Below are positions 21,829 through 32,445 of a DNA stretch of 64,000 nucleotides, piece by piece. The stretch's first letter is position 1; each line of letters begins with the position of its first letter. Position numbers and translations under genes: made by a program. This stretch comes from Quercus robur (taxonomy: Eukaryota > Streptophyta > Magnoliopsida > Fagales > Fagaceae): positions 11,104,330 to 11,168,329 of the forward strand of contig NC_065538.1 of the NCBI RefSeq assembly GCF_932294415.1, written 5' to 3'. A model generated the notes under the pieces. The model ran no database searches. It was not told where the DNA came from and worked only from the letters and a program-made list of their open reading frames with translations.

Positions 21829-22583
21829 CTGCTTATTGCTAAAAACTGAAAATAATGTCGCAAAATAATTTTTAAATGTGTGAATAGTATCGTGAGACCC
21901 AGTTTTAAAATTAGTGGTCCATTTAGATACAGTTTATTTTGCTTAAAACTGAAAACACTGTAGCAAAATAATTTTTAAATGTGTGAATTTAAATGTGTGA
22001 ATAGTGCCGTGAGACCATTTTTTAATGAAAACGTTACTAGAAAGTAAGATTTGTGGGTCTCATGAACAGTGCACGAGACCCACTGGTATGCACTGTCCAC
22101 CGCTTATTTTGCTAGTGTGAACAGTGCACTGACAAAAAAGTCAAAAATCATAGCTCAAAAAAAAAAAAAAAAAAAAAAAAACCGCAAATGCGAAACGCGT
22201 TGCTTTTCATCCGTATCTAAAAATATACTAGAAGTGCTAAAATTCGTACTTGCAGGTCCCGTAAATAGTACACGAAATCCACAGAAAAATACCAAACGCA
22301 GGGAGAGAAATAATTTCAGTGCAATCCAAACGTAGGCTAAGTATCAGTTTGGATAGCACTAAAAACAAATTTCAGTTGCATTGGGCTTCTTTTTTTTTTT
22401 TTTTTTTTTTTGTGTGGATCTCGTGCACTATTCACGGGGCCCGCAAGTACAAAATTCAGAAAATATAATTTTAAAATTAGGTCTCACAGCACTATTCACA
22501 CATTTAAAAATTATTTTACTACAGTATTTTCAGTTTTCAATTTTCAGCAATAAGCAGTATCTAAACAAATCCTAAGTTTGGAG

Positions 22584-22824
22584 TAGGGGTGTGCAGAAAT
22601 CCCACCGATCTGCCAAACCCGACCCGACCCACCAGGTTGGGTCGGTTTTTAAGGCTTGGTGGGTTGGGTTGGGTTACCAAAATTTTTTTTTATAGCGGGT
22701 CGGGTTGGGTTTGGGTCATAAAATTACAAACCCGCCAAACCCGACCCGACCCACCCATATTTAATGTATATTTAAAATATATTTTATATTTAATAAATTA
22801 AAAAAAAATCAATTGTAGGGCACT

Positions 22825-22857
<33 letters not shown>

Positions 22858-23175
22858 TTATATAATTAATAAATTTTTTTAAATAACCAATTCTTCCTAT
22901 CTTATATAAAAGCCAATTAGTTCACACAAATCCTAATAAATTACTATTGTTGTTTAGTCATTAGTGTTGATACTAATCTTTAGGTTTTTTTAATATATTA
23001 ATATTTATATTTTTTTCTACTCAATTTAATAATAATAATAAAAAAAATTTGTCAAACCCATGGATTCAACCCGACCCAACCCGACTCATGTGGGTTGGGT
23101 TGGGTTGAATTTTTTTTGACCCACCATGGTGGGTTGGGTCTAAAAATCCCCTCAACCTGACCCATGCACACCCTA
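22584..23175. mobile_element. hAT-type MITE, 592 bp
   Basis: The ends are TAGGGGTGTGCA and the inverse TGCACACCCTA. The 8-bp flanks are GTTTGGAG (22576-22583) and CTTTGGAG (23176-23183), one mismatch. Subterminal CCCGACCCGACCC / GGGTTGGGTT motifs match the family at 2777 and 24780. Unit A lacks it. It sits beside the TAA duplication of the Tourist-like element. Confidence 0.85.
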
Positions 23176-23250
23176 CTTTGGAGGAGGGAAAAAAAAAAAA
23201 AAAAAAAAAACGTGAGAGTCAAGTATGTGTTTGGAGAAAGAGAGCATGAG

Positions 23251-23254
23251 TAGG

Positions 23255-23328
<74 letters not shown>

Positions 23329-23330
23329 AT
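23251..23330. repeat. Compound AT/TG/TATG microsatellite
   Basis: An AT run passes into about 22 TG repeats and then GTAT repeats. Unit A has only a short AT run at the matching place (about 6033-6044), so this tract expanded in unit B. Confidence 0.85.
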
Positions 23331-23704
23331 AGTCAAGGGAGTTAGTTTAGTGCAAAAGACTAGGAGTCCAACATAAATGAATCATAAAAAAAAAACACAA
23401 TCATATATCTAGTCTATAATTATATACTATTCCTTAAGTTCCCATAATCTACAATATTTATAAGATAAACTACCGCAACTATCTGTATAAATCCACCACC
23501 CAAAGAACCAATGTCTTTGAAACATACTCCGTTAAAATTCAAATTCAAATTAGTTATCAATTTAATCCAAAAGCCATAATTTTGAAGTTTGGATTGCTCC
23601 AACTTGACGCCATGTAGGGGATTATTACTTTAAACAATCAAAGAACCGAGATAAGCAAGTTTGTTCTATTTATCATCTAAATAAGTAAATATGATATAGG
23701 AAGA

Positions 23705-23812
23705 GAGAAATGGAAGATCAAACAAAACGATCCAGAAGAAAATAATTGCATTGATGAAGAGAAAGTCATTCTCAAACAATTTATTCGAGCAAAATCGATC
23801 CCTAGTTTCTAA
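23705..23812 (+). pseudogene. Last-exon remnant at start of unit C
   Basis: Thirty-six codons in frame to TAA at 23810-23812, ending IRAKSIPSF, parallel to the remnant at 6418-6525. No upstream exon. It marks the second junction between tandem units. Confidence 0.75.
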
Positions 23813-24189
23813 TTATTAATACTATAAATGAATATTTTCCTTCGTTTTTACATGAAGCTTAATTTATCCTATATTCAAATATCAACGAGTTTCCCAATTG
23901 TCTGCCTAAAAATGTGTGCAAAAACTTCATCTAATTTCATCGAAGTTCTTTACATCATTGTTGTTCAATACAAGAATAATGTTGGTGTTAGTTAGTAAAA
24001 GATAGCATTAACTAGTTACTTCCATGTTCTGCCAATCGAAGAGCAGATGGCCCGTTTATCTTTTTCATGTAACAAATATTTCATTATCAGAGATCACTCA
24101 GATTTTCTGTTCTAGGTAAAGACTTGACGGGTGTGAAACCTCAATTTTGCCCAGCCCAAATGGGCCAAATCACTCAGGTTGGAGGCTAA

Positions 24190-24488
24190 GGGTCTATTTG
24201 GATTGAGCTTATTTTTGCTGAAACTGAAAACTGAAACTGAAAACACTGTAACAAAATAATTTTTAAATGTGTGAATAGTGCCATGAGACTCATATTTAAT
24301 GAAAAAGTTGCTGAAAAGTGGAATTTGTGGGTCCGTGAATAGTGCACTGGTGCACTATTTACTGTGGAAAAGTCAACCTTTGCGGCTACTGTTCATGAAC
24401 AATAGTCGCATTACTCCTTGAAATGCGTGAAAAAAAAAAAAAAAACCCAGAAAACGCAGACTTATAAACGCCGAATTCAAACCCCACC
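24190..24488. mobile_element. Tourist-like MITE, about 299 bp
   Basis: It interrupts a run that is continuous in unit B (GGAGGCTAAATGAGCC near 6885-6898). The ends are GGGTCTATTTGGATT and the inverse ending CAAACCCC. Flanks TAA (24187-24189) and GAA (24489-24491) fit a 3-bp duplication with one change. The interior shares the ACTGTAACAAAATAATTTT text with the elements at 11434 and 42054. Confidence 0.75.
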
Positions 24489-24779
24489 GAAATGAGCCAT
24501 CAGCCCTTGGCTAAAAGATAACAACAGAAAATGATAATAACAATAAGCTCTCCTCATTGCATTCAATGACCTTAGGATACAATTTTTGACATTTACCTTT
24601 ATCAAATTTGAAATAGCCCAACATTCAAGGTCCAACACTAATGCTAAGCCCCTATCGAACCAAGCCCTGGATTAAGGTTTCAAGTCACCAAGAAATTTAC
24701 CCTCACACATATATTCTTTTGTGAACATTATATTTTGTTCTTGGTGCTTGTAACCATTAAATTCAATGAACCATATCAT

Positions 24780-25291
24780 TAAGGGTGTGCATCCAACCCA
24801 CCAACTTGACGAAACTAACCCAACCCGATGCCTTGAGTTGGTTTCTTGAGTTGGTGCAATGGGTTGAAATTTTATTTTGAGCCTAAGTTAGGGTAGGATT
24901 CAGGTTCTTAGTTTTTCTTTTCCATCCATATGACCTAACTCAATCCACCTTATATACAAATTTATTTCATCACCTTATTTTAATTTGATTAGTTTGATTA
25001 ATTTAGTATTTTGAGAATTAGATTTGATAAATTAAGAAATTTGGAATATAATTTAAACATTGATGTGAATTGTAATAATTTATTGAAAAAAAAAAGTGTT
25101 TAAATAGTTGAGGAAAGTCCAACTTTTACAAGAGATAAAATGTCTAAAGGATAATTCATTGACCCAACCCAACCTAACCCAACCCTCAGGTTGAGTTTTC
25201 TACACATGTGATGGGTTGGAAATTTCTTATCCCCACCTTATCAAGTTGGATTTTGAAAAAAATTATCCAACTTGATTTGGACACACCCCTA
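24780..25291. mobile_element. hAT-type MITE, copy in unit C
   Basis: Orthologous to 2777-3266 and 8355-8865. The left end is TAAGGGTGTGCAT and the right end CACCCCTA. The 8-bp flanks are CATATCAT (24772-24779) and CATTTCAT (25292-25299). Confidence 0.85.
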
Positions 25292-25764
25292 CATTTCATA
25301 ATAATTCAAACTTGCAAGTCATTTCTACATACCAGTTCTCCAGGCTTCACAAATGTCCAACAACACCCACATAAAACCAAATAATACTAATAAAATACCA
25401 TTTTTTTTTTTTTTATGGTCCTTTCACTGCATTTTCCTTGTTGTTTCACATTTTGATCAAAGTAGTCAATATTGTACCAGTGATTCAATAACCATTTCGT
25501 ATTGATTAGGGAAACAAAATACTTAAGTATTAATTAATATCAATTATTAAGAGTTTAAAAAATGGATAACCTTACATGTTCACACCATCATAATTCTTTT
25601 TGAGAAGACGTAATTGATTTAACTAAATGTATACTTTGACCTACTTAATCTAACCTATGAAAAAACATGCACAGAGTTTGAAAACATCACCAGAAAACAC
25701 ACATGAAAGAATAAAATATTACACATATACACTTAGCAATCGTGTTAGGTGGAAGATATATTGA

Positions 25765-25952
25765 GAGTCTGTTTGAATACCGCTTATTTTGCTGAAACTA
25801 AAAATTTATTGTTGAAAGTACTGTAAATAAAGGTAAAAGTACAGCGAGACTTATGAATAGTACCAAAAAGTGCAGTGGGACCTATGAATAATGGCAAAAA
25901 TAAGCTGAATAGTGAAATAATTTTCATTTATAATCTGTATCTAAATAGAGGC
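25765..25952. mobile_element. Tourist-like MITE, 188 bp
   Basis: The left end GAGTCTGTTTGAATAC mirrors the right end GTATCTAAATAGAGGC. Flanks are TGA and TAA. It is absent at the matching place in units A (near 3841) and B (near 9380) and abuts the next MITE. Confidence 0.65.
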
Positions 25953-25955
25953 TAA

Positions 25956-26156
25956 GGGTGTGCTTGGATACCACTTATTTTGATGAAACTGAAAACTTAT
26001 TGCTGAAAGTATTGTAGATAAATGTAAAAGTTAGTTAAAATGGTACAGTAGAACCCATGAATAGTACCAAATAATGCAGTGAAGCCCATGAGTAGTAGTT
26101 AAAATAAGCTGAATAGTAAAATAATTTTAATTTTCCATTTCAATCCAAACGCACCC
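25956..26156. mobile_element. Tourist-like MITE, 201 bp
   Basis: Perfect TAA duplication (25953-25955 and 26157-26159). The ends GGGTGTGCTTGGAT and ATCCAAACGCACCC are inverted with two mismatches. It shares the TAA with the preceding MITE, so one inserted at the edge of the other. No coding capacity. Confidence 0.85.
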
Positions 26157-26640
26157 TAAATCAAAAAGAGAAAGTTTAGGGACACAAAAAATTTGATATT
26201 TATTTATATGACAAATTGTTAATAATAGGTAAAAATAGATGTTAATCATAGACTTAAACCAAAACCAATAAAAATTTGTCATTTCTACTAATATTAAAAA
26301 TGGTGCCAAATTTTGTGTGTACGTACCCCTTTATTTTCTTATGCTGAATTTGTGTCTACGTACCTTACTCAAGTAAAATTTGTCTAGAAAGTACCTCAGA
26401 TTAGTAGACCTACCCATTTGGCATAAGTAAATAAAAAGAAGCAAAAGTGACAAAAAATAAAATAAAAAAAGCGTGTGGCTGAAACCGAGAAAAGTCAGAA
26501 AACGAAGATAAGATTAAAATTTTCAAACTAAAAGATAATACAAAATGAATCAGTGGTCGAAGAAGAAGAAGACATAGTAGTGGCAAACGATGAGATGAAG
26601 AAAATAAGGTGACAACATCAAAGTTCCCCACTTTGGTTTT

Positions 26641-27504
26641 TAATATTGTTAGACCTATGTGACAGGAGGGGCCTATTTGATATAATCACATAGTTACCGT
26701 AAATCCGAAGAGAAAAAAATATAGGTGTAATTACACACCTCCCTTTTGAAGTTTGAGAGAATAATACTAAATTTTAAATATGAAGGAAAAAAACACTCCT
26801 GTTTCTTGAAGTTTGAAAAAATTAACACTTTTTTCCTCCCTTTTTGTTTATAATAGTAACGAAATATTCTAAATTTTTATTGGAATCTCTTTACAAAAAT
26901 TTAATCATAGTTAGTTAAAAAATAACTGATAAATTTAGAATAAAAATACCAAATTTATCTAGTGTATATAAGTGTCATTTCTCCAAATTTTAAAAGAGAT
27001 GAGTGTAGTTACCCAAAAATATATATGCCATATTAGTGTAAAAGCATAAAAGTTCAAGGAAGTTAGTAGCCAACTTTCACACTAATATATTTGTTAGTAC
27101 CAGCATATAGTAAAGTTGTAGCCAAGCCTTCAGCTATCAAGTGTACTAAAGATCAAGGCATGAACATGTGGTTCATGTGAGAACAAATCTAGATCAAAAA
27201 AGTTTGTGGAGTTTAGAGCCTAGTTTGGTAACTGTGTTAGATTTACTACGAATTGATATTCTTGACTGTAAATCTCAATTTCATATATTGGATTGTTCTT
27301 TTGGGATAGTTTCCCCAAGGTTTTTTACCTTGAAACAAGTTATTTCATTGGTTTTCTTAGGTCATCATATCTTGTTTTATTTACTTTTCCATTGTGTTTG
27401 ACACATGTGTTGAATGTTTAACCTAAATTTGAATAATTAACCTAAGTAACTACTTGACTATAAATTAGGTTAAACATATTGTGTTTTCTAGGGGCCTAAA
27501 TCCT
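26641..27504. other. AT-rich stretch without a recognised gene
   Basis: No exon-like frame with family resemblance. The 77-codon frame at 27168-27401 has no support. Confidence 0.55.
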
Positions 27505-27680
27505 TATAGCTTCTAATCCTTCCTTACTTCGTAGTGATGATAGTCATGGCACATTGCTATTAACACAGCCACTTGCTAGAGGAGAAAATTATCCAACTTG
27601 GACAAATAAAATTATATTTGTAAATAGATCCATTCTTATTCCAAATTGCCTTCTCCATAGTTCAATTATTGGACCACAAT
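27505..27680 (+). pseudogene. Copia-type gag N-terminal remnant, copy I
   Basis: A short stretch reads LLLTQPLARGENYPTWTN, the pattern seen at the N-terminus of plant Ty1/copia gag proteins. It decays within about 40 codons. A diverged second copy lies at 31190-31345 and the downstream sequence of both is collinear, so the remnant was duplicated with its surroundings. No LTRs seen. Confidence 0.55.
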
Positions 27681-27808
27681 TCAATTCATGATATACAATC
27701 TCCGCATATTAAAAAATATATATTTAACAAAAAGAAAATGTGCCATCGTTATCAAAATTAATGGATTTGTATTGTATTGATTGGTAGGGTATAAGGATTC
27801 CATATCAA

Positions 27809-28036
27809 CCCAGGGAGTTGGCCAAGTTGGTTGGGCTCTTGGTCTCAAAGTACTTGTACTGAACTCGACTAGGTGTGCTCCCTAGTTCGAGTCCTGCTAC
27901 CCGCACTTTGAAAAGAATTTCCTAGGCCATTGCTTTACCCCTTTGTGGGTCCACCCGGTATGAACAGTGATTAGTCTCTAATTGAAAGCCTTGAGCAAAC
28001 ACCGTGAGAAGCCAAAAAAAAAAAAAAAAAAAAAAA
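27809..28036 (+). mobile_element. tRNA-derived SINE with poly-A tail
   Basis: A 228-bp element with pol III promoter boxes: A box TGGCCAAGTTGG at 27819-27830 and B box AGTTCGAGTCC at 27884-27894. It ends in an A-run. A perfect 12-bp target duplication ATTCCATATCAA flanks it (27797-27808 and 28037-28048). The paralogous site near 31551-31580 is empty. It was mobilised by a LINE in trans. Confidence 0.92.
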
Positions 28037-28139
28037 TTCCATATCAATCACCAAACAAGTATGGTTATGTTCCTTACACCATTTCAAACATTCGCCCTAA
28101 TTTGTCTTGTATTGTTCATTTCCACGCGGTTTAACAATT

Positions 28140-28365
28140 TTTTATTCTTTGCTTTCGTCATTTTTTTGGTCTGCCGCAGCTTTTTCCAATTTCTTATTCG
28201 TTTTCTTTAGTTATGTCTTCTGTTTGTGGCAGTGTTTAGCCTGTTTCTTGTGCTGTAGTCTAGGCAGATTGGCCTATTGTGGCCCAGGAACCTATTCTTA
28301 TACTTTTGTACTTTTGCCGATTTTAATATATCAATTCTATCTTCTTCAATAAAAAAAAAAAAAAA
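28140..28365 (+). mobile_element. 5'-truncated L1-type LINE 3' end
   Basis: About 210 bp resembling plant L1 3' tails (Cys/Leu/Phe-coding end, then TTTAATATATC and a run of 17 A). The target duplication AACAATT lies at 28133-28139 and 28366-28372. The paralogous locus near 31976-31990 is uninterrupted (TTTTGACAATTCTAGATGG). Confidence 0.8.
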
Positions 28366-28390
28366 AACAATTCTAGATGATAAATACAAT

Positions 28391-29415
28391 TTAGAGCTTG
28401 ACAGAGTAGTTTGAATAATATTATTTATATTTTTTAAAAATATGTGTGGATAAAAAAGTATGTAAAAATATATATATAATATTATTTAAAAACTAAAAAC
28501 ATGTGTTTAAAATACTCTACCAAACAACCTTTAAATTCTTTGAAATTTCAGCTCTTGTACTACTTTTCTTCTTTCTCTCTTCCTTATCAATCACGTCTCC
28601 TTTTATATTTTCTTTGTCCCGCCACCCACCCATATGAACTTTACTTTTTTATTTTATATTTATTTATGTTCTTTGCCAAATGATTCGTTGGTGTGCTATA
28701 TCTCGGTAAGATGTTTTTAATTTTTTTTTTTAATTTAGAGCTCGTTTGGTAGAGTAGTTTAAGAAATGTTATTTGTATTTTTTTGAAATATGTGTAGATA
28801 AAATATGTAAAAATATGTGTAATATTATTTAAAAACTAAAAACATGTGTTTAAGATACTCTACCAATCCATATTTAAATTCTTTGAAATTTAAGCTCTTG
28901 TACTTCTTTTCTTCTTTCTCTCTTCCTTATCAATCAGGTCTCCTTTTATATTTTCTTTGTCTCACCACCCACCCATATGAACTTTACTTTTTTATTTTAT
29001 ATTTTTTTATGTTCTTTGCCAAATGATTCGTTGGTGTGCTATATCTTGGTAAGATGTTTTTAATTTCCTTCATTTTAGAGCTCGTTTGATAGAGTAGTTT
29101 GAGTAATGTTATTTATATTTTTTTGAAATATATGTGGATAAAAAAATATATAAAAATACGTGTAATATTATTTAAAAACTAAAAACATGTGTTTAAGATA
29201 CTCTATCAAACAACCTTTAAATTTTTTGAAATTTCGGCTCTTGTACTTCTTTTCTTCTTTCTCTCTTCCTTATCAATCAGGTCTCCTTTTATATTTTCTT
29301 TGTCCCACCACCCACCCATATGAACTTTACTTTTTTATTTTATATTTATTTATGTTATTTGCCAAATGATTCGTTGGTGTGCTATATCTTGGTATGATGT
29401 TTTTAATTTTCTGCA
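28391..29415. repeat. Three tandem copies of a 343-bp unit
   Basis: Identical landmarks (ATGTGTTTAA) recur at 28501, 28844 and 29187, exactly 343 bp apart. Each unit opens with a roughly 125-bp palindromic MITE-like block whose ends are TTTGGTAGAGTA and TACTCTACCAAAC, followed by about 215 bp of pyrimidine-rich host text. The related locus at 31990-32200 has the host text once and lacks the palindromic block. So the small MITE inserted first and the whole unit was then triplicated. The 60-codon frames in each unit are by-products. Confidence 0.9.
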
Positions 29416-29977
29416 TTCTCCCATCATTTAAGATATGTAAATTGATGCCAAGAGATTTATATCTAAACTGACTCATTTTATTATTTCTAGTGTGGATATC
29501 TAAGTTCCCAATCCCCTTCCTTCTAATTATCGAATTATTTATAAAACAAAAATAAGGAAAGAAAAATATGTATGATTGATTTTTTTTTTTTTTTTTTTTT
29601 AATTTATTTTAGAAACAATGTATGATTGATTAAGGCTGTAATTGGTGAATACATTATCTGCTAACATATTAGGCTATAAATTAGTTTACATTTATTATGG
29701 CTCTTATAGAAATAATTCTAAAATAATATACATGTATAAATCGTTATTAAAATATTTAATTTTCTTAAATTGAAACAACTTTTGCTATGGTATCACAATT
29801 TTTCTTATCATTAATAAATGCCTACAAAATTTTATTACATTAACATTAAAAACCTATCCGAGTTACAAAGTCCGCCACAAACCGGCTGGGTTTGACTTGA
29901 TTAGACTAGATTTTGTGTATAAATGTTCTATTTAAACACCCAGCCTGATCTACATGTCAGTTCGATGGATTTCGTTC

Positions 29978-30008
<31 letters not shown>

Positions 30009-31189
30009 GTTCGATGGATTGACCGACCAGACCGGTCCAAGTTTAATAATCTTTTGCTATGGTATTTGTAATTGCAATATCTCCTCTATCATTTATTCTT
30101 TTGCAAATTCTTTCACTTTGTGCAGAAGTGTGTAATGTGTTCTACTGAATCTTTTAAATTACACAAATCACAATCTCTCGTTTCTACTAGGTGTTGGTCA
30201 TAACTTTCCATGTCTTGTCGTGTCTTTTCTTTAGTAATCAATAACATCCACTGATGATTCTTCTATAATGCCTACTAAAAGTCCCCCATGCAATATTTTA
30301 TTGAATAAAGTTAGAAATATTCAATAAGATTATTCCGCTGCACTTGATTACCATTTATTTAACTGATGCAAATGCTTTTCCGTTGCGTATGTTTTAGGCT
30401 ATAATGTTACTTAATTTCGTAAACTTGTCTAATTTTTTGGTAGGTTGATCATGTCAAGCCCCTCTAACCAAGGATATAAAGTTAAAAACAGAAGGAGAAG
30501 GCTAACTAAAACTTTTGATGGTCATGAAACGACAGATGATGAATTATCAGATAATTAGGATGTAAATGAAAACATAATTCAAACAAAAAATATTGCTTAA
30601 TGCGGAGAGTTTGAGACTGCCTATATTTAGGATGCGTTTTTTTTAAAGTCATAGTGGGTCTCAATTCTCAATCGCCTGATTCTGAATGCTCAGGGTGTTT
30701 ATAGGTATGCTAAAGGAAAGAAGAGACTTTTTTTTTTGGAGAAGAAAGGAAAGAAGAGACTTGAGTATCAAACGGCATCGGTTAATGATGAAAACATGTT
30801 ATTAAAGCAAACGGTATATATCGTCAAATGCTTCAAATTTACACGCGTGCACATGCATGTACATTAAGAACAGTGTTGCTGGCTTAAGTGACTCACGAGA
30901 AGATCACATGAGGCTTATAGAAGTTTTGTTAGTATAATTGGTAAAATGTGAAATTAGTGGAGTCTGTAAGAAAGCCGTTAGCTCTGGTTTTGGGAGTTAG
31001 TGATATTTTTCCTTTTCTTTTAGTCTTGGATTAGTGCTTAAATAGAAGAGCTTAATCAATAATCATAATGTAATTTTTTCTCTTTTTCAATAATATAGAT
31101 CTCAAACTCTATTTAGAGCGAGTGACTCTTCACATGATATAGCTCTGATTTTCTCATCAATGACTTCCAACATTAATACTATTGCACTT
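29416..31189. other. No recognised gene; AT microsatellite at about 29978-30002
   Basis: A 35-codon frame at 30451-30558 begins with ATG after a TAG and encodes a basic then acidic peptide; it could be an isolated exon but has no recognised relative. The rest is AT-rich intergenic DNA. Confidence 0.5.
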
Positions 31190-31345
31190 TTGACAAGCAA
31201 GCTCTCATCAATGGCGGAGGATGCTTCTAATCCTTCCTTCATAGTGGTCATAGTCCTAGCACATTGCTAGTAACACAACCAATTATTGAAGGGGAATATT
31301 ATCCAACTTGGACAAAGATCTATGATCATGGTATTGCTAGCCAAA
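31190..31345 (+). pseudogene. Copia-type gag N-terminal remnant, copy II
   Basis: Reads MAEDASNPS near 31211 and further on a NYPTW-like motif (YYPTWTK), separated by a small frame change. It is collinear with the copy at 27505 and shares about 500 bp of downstream text. Confidence 0.55.
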
Positions 31346-31610
31346 AATAAAATAAATTTTGTAACAAGATCCACTCCTATCCAAATTTGTCTTCTCCATA
31401 GTTCAAATTCTTGGACCACCACAGTTCAATTCATATAATATACATTCTTCACATACTAAATTCAATATTTATCCCAAAAAAAAAAAAAAAAAAAAAAAAC
31501 TAAACATGCCATAATCATCAAAATTAGTGGATTTGTACCATACCAATATGTGAGGTCCAATAATTTCATATAAGTCACCAAACTAGTATGATTATGTCCC
31601 TTGCAACATT

Positions 31611-31930
31611 GCCAAAATGGGCATTTGTCTATTTCACCCAAAATAAGTAGCAAAATGCCCCTATTTTAAACTCAATTTTCTAAAAATCAAGTTTCAATGA
31701 AAAACTCGATTTTTAGAAAATCGAGTTATAGGCCAAAAACTTATAAATAAATAAAAAAAATTACATGGAACTAGAGTTCCATGTAACATTTTGCAAGTAA
31801 CTCAATTTTTCATTAAATCGAGTTTTTCATTGAAACTCAATTTTTAAACAAGGGCATTTTGCTAGATAGTTTCAGAATAAGGGCATTTAGATACTTGTTT
31901 TGTGCGAAAGAGGCAAATGCCCATTTTGAC
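31611..31930. mobile_element. Palindromic MITE with CTCGA-type internal repeats
   Basis: The ends GCCAAAATGGGCATTTG and CAAATGCCCATTTTGAC are inverted copies. Internally AAACTCGATTTTTAGAAAATCGAG-type dyads are stacked. The block I counterpart (about 28074-28100) lacks it. No clear target duplication. The ends resemble the foldback element at 34740. Confidence 0.7.
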
Positions 31931-31945
31931 CTTTCAAATATCCAC

Positions 31946-32270
31946 CCTAATTTATCTTGTGGCAGTCATTTTCATGTGTTTTGACAATTCTAGATGGTAA
32001 ACACAATTTGAATTCATAGAAATTTCGCCTCTTTTACTTCTTTTCTACTTCCTTATCAATCACGTTTCCCTTTATATTTTCTTTGTCCCACCGTCCACTC
32101 ATATGAACTTTATGTGTATTAATTTATGTTCTTTGTAAGATGATTCATTGGTGTGCACATGTATCGTTTCAATTTCCTTCATTCTCCCATCATTTAAGAT
32201 ATGTAAAATGATGCCAAGAGTTTTATATCTAAATAGACACAATTTTATTATTTTTAGTGAGGATACCTAA
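31946..32270. repeat. Diverged paralogue of the 28085-29470 block
   Basis: Shares ordered text with the left block (ACAATTCTAGATGG, TTCTTTGTCCCACC, CATATGAACTTTA, CATTTAAGATATGTAAA) but has neither the LINE tail, the small palindromic MITE nor the triplication. Confidence 0.75.
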
Positions 32271-32445
32271 GTTTCAAATATCCCTTCTCTTAATTATCAA
32301 ATTATTTCTAATAACTTTTGCTCATTATTAATAAAAGAAAAAAAATGCTAGAAACAAACTATTTAATTACTCTAAATAAAATGACTATAAAATTTAATCA
32401 TGTTAACATTAAAAAAATAATTACTTATTATCAATAAGGAACTAA

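Larger units (their letters stand above)
11434..22572. mobile_element. Tourist-like (PIF/Harbinger-type) element split by a retrotransposon
   Basis: A TAA trinucleotide is duplicated at 11431-11433 and 22573-22575. The outer ends are imperfect inverted repeats (14 of 19 matched) built on TGTTTGGATACTGC. Unit A carries the undisturbed site (TATATAAGTTTGGAG near 5950-5970). Without the retrotransposon the element is about 759 bp and consists largely of two long, facing arms of the family that recurs at 24190, 25765, 25956 and 42054. There is no transposase; it would need one in trans. Confidence 0.75.
6418..23704. repeat. Tandem repeat unit B, enlarged by nested insertions
   Basis: Unit B has the same order of landmarks as unit A but is 17.3 kb long because it has absorbed a 1,167-bp hAT element (6979-8145), a Tourist-like element (11434-22572) with a 10.4-kb retrotransposon inside it, and a 592-bp hAT MITE (22584-23175). 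With these removed it returns to about 4.4 kb. The host text resumes at 23176 with the same run (AAACGTGAGAGTCAAGTATG) that follows position 5985 in unit A. Confidence 0.85.
23705..26640. repeat. Tandem repeat unit C (partial)
   Basis: Collinear with unit A from 2076 to about 4170, up to the stretch with GTGACAACATCAAAGTTCCCC near 26610-26630, after which similarity is lost. It carries its own insertions at 24190, 25765 and 25956. No gene beyond the exon remnant. Confidence 0.8.

Noticed and set aside
27809-27900. tRNA gene
   Set aside because: A and B boxes are present, but the body does not fold as a tRNA and it continues into a SINE with poly-A tail and target duplication.
28501-29369. 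Three 60-codon frames of the same sequence
   Set aside because: They simply mirror the 343-bp tandem repeat and have no start context or family.
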